Origin: Pelagihabitans sp965238025
GTDB lineage: Bacteria > Bacteroidota > Bacteroidia > Flavobacteriales > Flavobacteriaceae
NCBI GenBank assembly: GCA_965238025.1
Contig: OZ250162.1
Coordinates: 1,116,001 to 1,180,000, forward strand
Direction: 5' to 3'
Length of the DNA stretch: 64,000 bases
Positions 18,426 through 25,590 of the stretch are shown here, in pieces. Both the position numbers and the translations under genes were made by a program. The notes beneath the pieces are model-generated. The model was given only the letters and a program-made list of their open reading frames with translations. It had not been told where the DNA came from and searched no databases. The number at the start of each line of letters is the position of its first letter. Within the stretch, counting starts at the first letter, position 1.

Positions 18426-18932
18426 ATGAAAAAGTGGGTTTTAGTTTTACTTGTATTAGGAGTAGTTTCCTGTAAGCAGGAAAAAATAGGTTTCGTAGAT
18501 TACGTAAACCTATTGGACGAGTATCAGGAGAAAATGGATGTTGAGGCGAGGTTTAAGGTAAAAGCAGATGCCTTGAACAAAAAACGCGATAGTATTTCAC
18601 AGGCCTTTCAATTGGAGATGCAGGCTTTTCAGGCGAAGGCTCAGAAAATGAACCAAACGAAGGCTCAAGAAGAATATGCTTTGATTCAACAGAGAGGTCA
18701 ATTCATCGGGCAGCAATTACAGCAGGAAGACCAAACACTAAAGGCGGCAGGTCAAACAGAGATGGATAGTTTGGTGAGCAAGGTAAAGAAAGAGATTAAG
18801 GCCTACAGCAAAGCAAATGGGTATTCGTACGTGCTTGGAGGGGGAGACGGAGGCACCATATTGTATGGCACTGACGCGAATGACCTAACCGACGAGATTG
18901 TTAAAATCTTGAACGACAAGTACAAGAAATAG
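18426..18932 (+). CDS. OmpH/Skp-like periplasmic lipoprotein
   Basis: 168 residues from the ATG at 18426. A lipoprotein signal ends VVSC (Cys near residue 17). The rest shows the Skp/OmpH layout: a short N-terminal strand (KIGFVDYVNLLDEYQEK), a long helical hairpin rich in Gln, Lys and Ala (about 45-135), and a return strand (YSYVLGGGDGGTILYG) with the closing DLTDEIVKILNDKY. Skp is a trimeric chaperone for outer-membrane proteins; Bacteroidota have several paralogues, so the exact role is open. A strong terminator hairpin follows. Confidence 0.85.
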   Translation: MKKWVLVLLVLGVVSCKQEKIGFVDYVNLLDEYQEKMDVEARFKVKADALNKKRDSISQAFQLEMQAFQAKAQKMNQTKAQEEYALIQQRGQFIGQQLQQEDQTLKAAGQTEMDSLVSKVKKEIKAYSKANGYSYVLGGGDGGTILYGTDANDLTDEIVKILNDKYKK

Positions 18933-18953
18933 ACTACATTGAAAATATTTTAG

Positions 18954-18981
18954 GAGGGCTCAACGGGAAGGTTGGGCCCTC
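18954..18981. terminator. Bidirectional intrinsic terminator
   Basis: An 11-bp stem (GAGGGCTCAAC pairing with GTTGGGCCCTC, one G-U pair) with a 6-base loop followed by a short T-run. It sits between the convergent OmpH-like and DoxX genes. Confidence 0.75.
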
Positions 18982-18988
18982 TTTGGTT

Positions 18989-19387
18989 CTAGCCTTGAAG
19001 CAAAAACACCAAGAATATAGCCGGCACAAAATAAACGGCAATGGTCTTTGCGCCCTCATAATCCTTGGCCATTCGCTGGCCGAACAACAACATTAACAAC
19101 GACACACAAGACATAATCGCCCCATAGAAAGCGATGGTCGATGTACTTAATACGACCATTTGATAAAGGCCTACCAAACATAATACCGCGGCAATCATTT
19201 CTACAAAAAGCACCGTAAATAATAACGCGGGAACCAAGCTCTTTAAAGGGGTGTCCGCAAAATGGCCTTTTAGCCAGGAAAGATTCCCTGTCCAGTCGAA
19301 TACTTTATCAATACCACTTTGCAAAAAAGTGATAATCAAGAACAATAGTAGTAGAATTTCGGTGGCATTTTGCAGAATATGTTCCAT
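18989..19387 (-). CDS. DoxX-family membrane protein
   Basis: 132 residues with four hydrophobic helices (about 8-24, 50-70, 78-98, 112-130) and the DoxX-like FLQSGIDKVFDW after helix 1. The family consists of small inner-membrane proteins, some linked to quinone or redox metabolism; the function here is unknown. It begins about 30 bases after the holB stop on the same strand, so it may be the second gene of a holB operon. Confidence 0.75.
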   Translation of the reverse strand: MEHILQNATEILLLLFLIITFLQSGIDKVFDWTGNLSWLKGHFADTPLKSLVPALLFTVLFVEMIAAVLCLVGLYQMVVLSTSTIAFYGAIMSCVSLLMLLFGQRMAKDYEGAKTIAVYFVPAIFLVFLLQG

Positions 19388-19418
19388 ATAAGGCGCTTTT
19401 TGGGTTATGCAGGCGTCT

Positions 19419-20570
19419 TTAAGCCGCCTTTTTATGAAGTAAACGGGTTAGTTTTATTGAGAGATCGGTAAAGATAATTTTGGAGTTTCCATTCCGTTCT
19501 ACGTGATAAATGGCATTTTCAAGCTCTTGCGTAATGTTCAAAATATTGTTCTCATGTACAAACGGGGCGAATTTCTCCAATTGAAAGCCATCAGAATGAA
19601 TTCGCATATAGGCCAATTCTTTTGCATTGTAGTTGATCAACATCGCTTGTCGAATAATAGCGATACAATACTGCAAGAACTTCTTTTGGGTTTCCCTACC
19701 TGTTGCGGCAACCTCATTGCCCCACATCAATAATTCATGAATTGCCCCCTTATTGCCTTTTGCTTTAAACGCACTACGAACCCATTGAACGAACCATTTC
19801 TCGAACACCAAATCTTCAGAGTCGTTGTTCTTCAAATCTAATGCCTTGTTAAAGTTTCCGTTGGCTTCATGTGCCAATTTCATGGCCTCCGATTTAGGCA
19901 ATCCGCTCTTCTCCAAAGCAGCACTTATCGCCCCCTCGGCCAAAGGCGGAAAATGAAGGACCTGGCATCTAGACCGAATGGTCTGTAATAGCTGTTCTTC
20001 ATTCTCGGTAATCAAGATAAAAACGGTCTTGTCAGGCGGCTCCTCAATCAGCTTCAGCAGCTTATTGGCGGCGGCTCCGTTCATTTTTTCGACCATCCAG
20101 ACTAACATGACTTTATAACCGCCTTCATAAGATTTTAATGAAAGTTTTTTTACAATATCGTAGGCTTCATCAACTCCGATTTGCCCCTGTTTTTTCTCAA
20201 TACCGACTAGTCGGTACCAATCAAAAAGATTGCCATAAGGTTGCTCCAAAACAAAGCTTCTCCATTCTTGCATATAGTGATTGCTGACCGCATGACTTTT
20301 TACTTTTTGACTATTCGCAACCGGAAAAGCAAAGTGCATATCGGGGTGGGAAACGGAACTGAATTTAAGGTTACAGGTTTCATTTCCTTGGGAATTTTCA
20401 CCTGACTTATTTCCACATATAATATACTGTGCATATGCAATTGCCATAGGAAGTGTGCCGCTACCTTCTGGCCCAACAAATAACTGCGCATGTGAAATAC
20501 GACCCGAATCGGCACTTGTAGCCAAGTGATTCTTTATATGTGTAAGCCCTAAAATGTCTTTGAACAGCAT
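19419..20570 (-). CDS. holB: DNA polymerase III subunit delta-prime (clamp loader)
   Basis: 383 residues. It forms part of the clamp loader that opens the sliding clamp on primed DNA. The AAA+ fold is visible: GPEGSGTLPMAIAYAQYI (no Walker A lysine, as is usual for delta-prime), VMLVWMVEKMNGAAANKLLKLIEEPP (Walker B region), and TENEEQLLQTIRSRCQVLHFPPL (sensor 1 and SRC motif). The C-terminal helical domain follows. A TATATTTG element (20575-20582, minus strand) lies just 4 bases from the ATG, which would give a leaderless or near-leaderless message. Confidence 0.92.
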   Translation of the reverse strand: MLFKDILGLTHIKNHLATSADSGRISHAQLFVGPEGSGTLPMAIAYAQYIICGNKSGENSQGNETCNLKFSSVSHPDMHFAFPVANSQKVKSHAVSNHYMQEWRSFVLEQPYGNLFDWYRLVGIEKKQGQIGVDEAYDIVKKLSLKSYEGGYKVMLVWMVEKMNGAAANKLLKLIEEPPDKTVFILITENEEQLLQTIRSRCQVLHFPPLAEGAISAALEKSGLPKSEAMKLAHEANGNFNKALDLKNNDSEDLVFEKWFVQWVRSAFKAKGNKGAIHELLMWGNEVAATGRETQKKFLQYCIAIIRQAMLINYNAKELAYMRIHSDGFQLEKFAPFVHENNILNITQELENAIYHVERNGNSKIIFTDLSIKLTRLLHKKAA

Positions 20571-20574
20571 TTTT

Positions 20575-20582
20575 CAAATATA
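20575..20582 (-). promoter_or_regulatory. TAnnTTTG promoter element of holB, nearly leaderless
   Basis: On the minus strand TATATTTG ends 4 bases before the holB ATG. If it is used, transcription would begin at or next to the start codon. Confidence 0.45.
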
Positions 20583-20896
20583 ATCTTTTCGAACCTAAAA
20601 CTTCAAGAGAAAAGCCCGGCTATGCAGTGCATATTTACTTTGAATACATTACCGTGATCCCAAAGTAAATTAAATTGCGGACATGGGCTATATCCGGCCT
20701 AAAAGATCTCCAATTGACTAAAAGTTGGTACAGTATACATTTTACCCACCTTCCCAGCACCTGAACAAGCGAAATTGCCGTGTGACACGCTGTTATACAA
20801 TTACCAATACCCCAAAAAAGATGGCCCTAAATTACGCATTCCTGATTTCTATCCCTTTTTTGATAGAAGCTTGTTTAGCCGATAGCTAGAAATAAG

Positions 20897-20904
20897 TACA
20901 TTTG
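20897..20904 (+). promoter_or_regulatory. Promoter of pgk (TTG, 23-base spacer, TACATTTG)
   Basis: TACATTTG matches TAnnTTTG exactly and is preceded by a TTG -33 box at 20871-20873 with a 23-base spacer, the full flavobacterial arrangement. It lies 24 bases before the pgk ATG at 20929. Confidence 0.7.
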
Positions 20905-20928
20905 CTCCGCCTAAAAGATTTATTTTCT

Positions 20929-22122
20929 ATGAAGACCATCGATGATTTTAATTTTGAGAATAAAAAAGCCCTTATTCGGGTCGATTTTAATGTACCCTTG
21001 GATGGAGACCTCAATGTTACGGACGCAAATCGTATTGAGGCCGCTAAGCCTACCATTATAAAGGTTTTAGAAGATGGGGGCAGTGCCGTGTTGATGTCAC
21101 ATTTGGGCAGACCCAAAGGGCAAAACAATGCGGATTTATCTTTAAGTCATATTTGCGCCAAGGTTTCCGAGATCATCGGGGTACAGGTTAAATTTGTAGA
21201 AGACTCTGTAGGCGAAACGGCAGAAACGGCCGTTTCCGCATTAGAGCAGGGAGAGGTATTATTGTTGGAGAATTTACGGTTTTATAATGCAGAGACCGAA
21301 GGAGACAAGTCCTTTGCTGAACAATTGGCAAAACTCGGGGATATTTATGTTAATGATGCATTTGGTACGGCACATAGGGCCCACGCCTCCACTACAATAG
21401 TGGCAGATTTCTTTCCTGAAAATAAATGTTTCGGGTTTCTTTTGGCAAAGGAGATTGACGCAATAGAAAAGGTAATGCGTAGTGGTGAAAAGCCGGTCTT
21501 AGCTATTCTGGGCGGGGCGAAGGTATCTTCTAAAATTACCATTATCGAGAATATCCTGGATAAAGTAGACCATTTGATAATTGGGGGTGGCATGACCTAC
21601 ACTTTTGTAAAGGCCCATGGTGGAAAGGTCGGGGATTCTATTTGCGAGGATGATAAGATGGCTTTGGCCTTGGATATTTTAAAACAAGCGGAGGAAAAGG
21701 GTGTTAAGATTCATATTCCTGTAGATGTTCTGGCTGCCAATGCCTTTGACAATGATGCCGACACACAAGTAGTTGATGTGGATAAGATTCCGGATGGATG
21801 GCAAGGTTTGGATGCTGGCCCAAGGACTATTCAGAACTTTAAGGAAATCGTTACTCAATGTAAGACCATTTTATGGAACGGCCCAATTGGGGTATTTGAG
21901 ATGCAAAACTTTGCCAAAGGCACCATAGCGATAGGAAACGCCATTGACGAAGCCACAAAAAATGGAGCTTTCTCTCTTGTTGGCGGAGGCGATTCGGTGG
22001 CGGCCGTTAAGCAGTTTGGTTTTGAAAACAAGGTGAGCTATGTGTCTACCGGAGGCGGTGCAATGTTAGAAAGTCTTGAAGGAAAAACACTGCCCGGAAT
22101 TGCGGCAATATTAGGGAAATAA
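20929..22122 (+). CDS. pgk: Phosphoglycerate kinase
   Basis: 397 residues from the ATG at 20929. It makes ATP from 1,3-bisphosphoglycerate in glycolysis. The signature KALIRVDFNVPLDG is near the N-terminus, followed by LMSHLGRPKG, LENLRFYNAE, and in the C-domain AILGGAKVSSKI, LIIGGGMTYTF and the nucleotide-binding FSLVGGGDSVAAVKQFG. The frame is open to a TTG at 20902 that overlaps the promoter, so it is not the start. It is probably monocistronic. Confidence 0.97.
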   Translation: MKTIDDFNFENKKALIRVDFNVPLDGDLNVTDANRIEAAKPTIIKVLEDGGSAVLMSHLGRPKGQNNADLSLSHICAKVSEIIGVQVKFVEDSVGETAETAVSALEQGEVLLLENLRFYNAETEGDKSFAEQLAKLGDIYVNDAFGTAHRAHASTTIVADFFPENKCFGFLLAKEIDAIEKVMRSGEKPVLAILGGAKVSSKITIIENILDKVDHLIIGGGMTYTFVKAHGGKVGDSICEDDKMALALDILKQAEEKGVKIHIPVDVLAANAFDNDADTQVVDVDKIPDGWQGLDAGPRTIQNFKEIVTQCKTILWNGPIGVFEMQNFAKGTIAIGNAIDEATKNGAFSLVGGGDSVAAVKQFGFENKVSYVSTGGGAMLESLEGKTLPGIAAILGK

Positions 22123-22234
22123 AGGCGTTATCGATTAAGTGTAGGTCAGGTAAAATATACTTTCGTTTATCGCATTTAAATTTTATTCTCTCGGAAAAAA
22201 ATACGATTTTCGTTGACCTTCCCAATAAGCATTT

Positions 22235-23905
22235 ATGACTATGGTCCCAAAGAACGCGAAATCCTTCTTGTATTTAGTAGCATTAAGCATTTGCTTTACT
22301 ACTACTGCGCAAGAAAAAGATACCCTTTCTCAAAAAGGAAATAACGTAAGGATTATTGAAGCCAAAGATATTCCCTTGGATACCACAGCTGTCAATATCC
22401 AAGACGTGGAACAATTGGAGAAGGTGAAGCCCACCGCACCCTTGAATGACGCCCCGCTTGCATTTACACAAAAGAAGGGTCAATATGAATTTCAGGACAA
22501 CCCGGAAGCCGCAAAATATGATAGCCTTTGGATGAAGGAGCTTTATGAAGCTGCCGCGCTTTATGATGATATGTATGACGAGGTCATCGGGATTGAAGAT
22601 AAAATGAAGCTTGCCGAAACCCCGGAAAACTACGTTGTCGACCTCCCAACCGATACCTTGAAGGCCAGGTTGGCGAAGTTAAACCAAAAAACACCCTTTA
22701 ATGTTGAATACAACAGATCTTTGGAAAGCGTTATCCATTCTTTTCTAAAACGCAAGAGCGGTTTAATGGAACGAATGATAACCGCTAGTCAATTCTACTT
22801 CCCCCTGTTTGAACAACAGCTGGACAATTATGATATTCCAGTAGAGATGAAATACCTTGCCATTGTGGAATCTGCTCTAAACCCGAGGGCCAGATCCCGG
22901 GTGGGAGCGACAGGTCTTTGGCAGTTTATGTACGGTACGGGAAAAATGTACAAGCTAGACGTAAATAGTTATGTAGACGAACGCCGAGACCCTATTAAAG
23001 CTACTGAGGCGGCATGCAAATACCTATCCAAGTTATATTCAATTTTTGGGGACTGGGATTTGGCGCTGGCCGCCTATAACTCTGGCCCAGGTAATGTAAA
23101 TAAGGCGATTCGGCGATCAGGGGGCTATCGAAACTATTGGAACATAAGGAGAAATCTGCCACGTGAAACAGCTGGTTATGTGCCGGCGTTCTTGGCCACC
23201 ATGTACCTTTTTGAATATGCCAAGGAGCATGGCCTTACACGTAAAAAAGCGGATCGCCCCTATTTTATTACCGATACAATTCAAGTAAAGAGTATGATTA
23301 CTTTTGACCAGATTTCAAAACTTACGGGAGTAGGTGTGAAAGAACTGGAGGTGTTGAATCCATCGTATAAGTTGAATGTTATCCCCTATGTTGATGGTAA
23401 GGATTACGCCCTACGCTTACCCAAGAGTGCAATTGGCAAGTTTGTTGCGAATGAAGCACAGATTTATGCCTTTGTAAAAAAGGAAATGGAGAGTAAGGAA
23501 AGCCCCTTACCGAAACTAGTTGCACAGGCGCAACAAGAACGTATTCGTTACAAGGTGCGAAGCGGTGATTTCCTAGGAAAGATTGCGGCGCGTTATGGCG
23601 TTCGGGTAAGTCAGATAAAACAATGGAACGGCCTTCGGAGCAATAATTTGAGAATAGGCCAACGACTCACGATTTACCCTAGAAAACGAAGTACAAGCAC
23701 AAAAAGCACAGCCACAGCATCTGTAAGAAAACAGAACTTTCCTGCCGGCACAAAGGTGCATATCGTGCGCAGAGGTGACTCCCTTTGGACAATCTCAAGA
23801 AAATACCCGGGAATTTCTGTTGATAATTTAAAGAAATGGAACGGTATTAGCGGTAAGAATCTTAAACCGGGTACGAAACTTAAATTGTGTGAGTGCCCAT
23901 CGTAA
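22235..23905 (+). CDS. Membrane-bound lytic transglycosylase D-like, with LysM domains
   Basis: 556 residues. A signal peptide ends near TTTAQ. The SLT domain (about 155-320) has the catalytic Glu at about 212 in AIVESALNPRARSRVGATGLWQFM and the supporting motifs NSGPGNVNKAIRRSG and ETAGYVPAF. A MltD-type insertion domain follows, then two LysM modules for peptidoglycan binding (YKVRSGDFLGKIAARYG at about 432 and HIVRRGDSLWTISRKY at about 507). It cleaves glycan strands with formation of anhydromuramic acid. The DUF4837 gene follows after 11 bases, or overlaps if its upstream GTG is used. Start could be 22235 or the ATG two codons later. Confidence 0.93.
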   Translation: MTMVPKNAKSFLYLVALSICFTTTAQEKDTLSQKGNNVRIIEAKDIPLDTTAVNIQDVEQLEKVKPTAPLNDAPLAFTQKKGQYEFQDNPEAAKYDSLWMKELYEAAALYDDMYDEVIGIEDKMKLAETPENYVVDLPTDTLKARLAKLNQKTPFNVEYNRSLESVIHSFLKRKSGLMERMITASQFYFPLFEQQLDNYDIPVEMKYLAIVESALNPRARSRVGATGLWQFMYGTGKMYKLDVNSYVDERRDPIKATEAACKYLSKLYSIFGDWDLALAAYNSGPGNVNKAIRRSGGYRNYWNIRRNLPRETAGYVPAFLATMYLFEYAKEHGLTRKKADRPYFITDTIQVKSMITFDQISKLTGVGVKELEVLNPSYKLNVIPYVDGKDYALRLPKSAIGKFVANEAQIYAFVKKEMESKESPLPKLVAQAQQERIRYKVRSGDFLGKIAARYGVRVSQIKQWNGLRSNNLRIGQRLTIYPRKRSTSTKSTATASVRKQNFPAGTKVHIVRRGDSLWTISRKYPGISVDNLKKWNGISGKNLKPGTKLKLCECPS

Positions 23906-23916
23906 AGCCTGCACTT

Positions 23917-24912
23917 ATGAAACTAGTTAGAACACTTGTATTCGCATTCGTATTAGTAATCTTTTCATGTAAGGGAGATGGCTCCAAACAACGTTACCTC
24001 CCGGCCAGCATTGGCCCTATAAACTCCTTGGTGGTCGTTATGGACGATGAGCTTTGGAAAGGGGAGGTAGGTGATAAGGTGCGTGAGCATTTTGCGGCAC
24101 CAAAAATCGGTCTCACTTGGGACGAACCATTATTCAGCATCAATCATTTTCCACCAAAATCTTTTCACGGGACTACGCGACAATCACGTTCTATTCTCTA
24201 TGTTCAAAAAGATTCTCTGGATTTGGCGCATCTTAAGACCGATATGTATGCCATGCCCCAAAAAGTTGGCGTGATAAAAGGTCGGACCAACGATGAACTT
24301 ATGACGAATTTGGATAAGAAAGCACCGAAGATGGTTGCGGCTTTTAAAAAGTTGGAAATAGACGAATCTCAAAAACGTTTTCTGAAATCCCTCAATAAGG
24401 AGAAGGTTTTTGAAGAAAAACTGAATATTTCCATGGATGTTCCTTCGGTATATAGCGTAGGAAGGAAAGAAGATAATTTTGTTTGGATGTTTCGGGATAC
24501 GCAACATGGGCACATGAATATCGTAGCCTATACCATGCCTGAAAACGCATTTCAGAATGATTCAACTTTTGTTAAGGATATTGTGAGGATGCGCGACTCT
24601 ATAGGCGCACTTTATCTTCCTGGGGCCGACATTCCCGGAAAGGTTACCCATATGCGCACCGAACCCGCCTTTGCGCCACATGTATTCCTTGCTAAGATTG
24701 CCGGAAGGGAAGCATCGGAGGTCATTGGGCTCTGGGATATCAAAAATTATGCAATGGCTGGCCCGTTCCTTACCTACATTGTTGATGACCCGGATAATAA
24801 CCGAAAAATTGTTATTGAGGGCTTTACCTTTGCTCCAGCTACCGCGAAAAGGGATTATATGTTTGAGCTCGAAGCTATTCTAAAAACGCTTCGGTTTACC
24901 GAAAAGAAGTAG
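23917..24912 (+). CDS. DUF4837-family lipoprotein
   Basis: 331 residues from the ATG at 23917. A lipoprotein signal (MKLVRTLVFAFVLVIFSC) gives a Cys near residue 18. The body matches the Bacteroidota-restricted DUF4837 family: SIGPINSLVVVMDDELWKGEVG, then FPPKSFHGTTRQSRSI, and a C-terminal GPFLTYIVDDPDNNRKIVIEGF. The function is unknown. It sits directly behind the lytic transglycosylase, an order seen often in flavobacteria, which hints at an envelope role. The GTG at 23893 would overlap the upstream gene and spoil the signal, so I prefer 23917. Confidence 0.88.
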   Translation: MKLVRTLVFAFVLVIFSCKGDGSKQRYLPASIGPINSLVVVMDDELWKGEVGDKVREHFAAPKIGLTWDEPLFSINHFPPKSFHGTTRQSRSILYVQKDSLDLAHLKTDMYAMPQKVGVIKGRTNDELMTNLDKKAPKMVAAFKKLEIDESQKRFLKSLNKEKVFEEKLNISMDVPSVYSVGRKEDNFVWMFRDTQHGHMNIVAYTMPENAFQNDSTFVKDIVRMRDSIGALYLPGADIPGKVTHMRTEPAFAPHVFLAKIAGREASEVIGLWDIKNYAMAGPFLTYIVDDPDNNRKIVIEGFTFAPATAKRDYMFELEAILKTLRFTEKK

Positions 24913-25280
24913 CACTTATCGTTGCACAAACATTAAGTAATTTCAGACCTTCCATCGAGCCTTAAATCAATAGTCTAAAGGCTAGTAGCATTTTCAGGAC
25001 TTCACGCTACGGAAACCGGAAAATCTATGGTCACCAGTGCAAACTACTTCGGGGCGAACAAGGCATTCGTAAAGGAAAAACACTAGAGTTTTGAGGTCCG
25101 ACCGTCACGGACAGGCTTAGATTTAGATTAGCGCGTAAAAAATAATGATTGGTATTGAAATGACAGGCGCTTCTTTATAGGGATTCTTGGGCCAGAATGG
25201 AAGCTCTTGACCTTAATTCGTCTTAAATTAATAGAGGTCAGTAGTTGGTAAACTATCACAATGCCAATTGTTAGTATAAA

Positions 25281-25348
25281 TGTCAGGCTGAGCGCCGTCG
25301 AAGCCCTAAATAAGCGGCGAATCGTTCTCGATTCCGCTCGAACTGACA
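25281..25348. repeat. REP-like intergenic palindrome, copy 2
   Basis: Inverted repeat with arms of about 23 bases (25281-25304 and 25326-25348): TGTCAGGCTGAGCGCCGTCG on the left and a partner ending TCGAACTGACA. The left arm matches copy 1 at 6669-6693 closely. Both copies sit at the 3' side of genes in non-coding DNA. Confidence 0.75.
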
Positions 25349-25530
25349 GAAGAAATAATTTTAACTTTCTGATTTTTAGGTAAATATCCCATTCTAATTC
25401 TATGTGTTTATCAACTGGCCTCTATAAATTAATAAGAGTACGGCATAAAATGAAGTGTATAAACACCACTTTGATTACTTTTAAACGAAATTAAAATATA
25501 CCAATAAGTTTTATTTAGACTCACAAACAC

Positions 25531-25565
25531 AAAAGGCCACTGTCCGATTAAGATAGTGGCCTTTT
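25531..25565. terminator. Intrinsic terminator, bidirectional
   Basis: A 14-bp stem (arms 25531-25544 and 25552-25565, one G-U pair) with a 7-base loop, flanked by A residues on one side and T residues on the other. It lies 25 bases past the stop of the OmpA-family gene. Confidence 0.8.
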
Positions 25566-25590
25566 GTATATAAGGGTTTAAGTGTCGGGT

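Larger units (their letters stand above)
20571..20928. other. Divergent intergenic region holB / pgk
   Basis: 358 bases with no gene. It carries the holB promoter element at its left end (20575-20582, minus) and the pgk promoter at its right end (20897-20904, plus). In between I see nothing recognisable. Confidence 0.55.
24913..25590. other. 678-base intergenic region with REP-like element and terminator
   Basis: No credible gene on either strand; the longest frames are short and have no family resemblance. It holds a REP-like palindrome (25281-25348) and a terminator (25531-25565) for the converging OmpA-family gene. The remainder is AT-rich with scattered stops. Confidence 0.6.

Noticed and set aside
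23155..23170. A parS-like 14-of-16 match (TCTGCCACGTGAAACA)
   Set aside because: It lies in the coding sequence of the lytic transglycosylase, where the conserved residues LPRETAGY explain the bases; two mismatches break the palindrome.
24913..25590. A hidden gene or RNA in the 678-base gap
   Set aside because: No frame, tRNA fold or conserved motif seen beyond the REP-like palindrome and the terminator.
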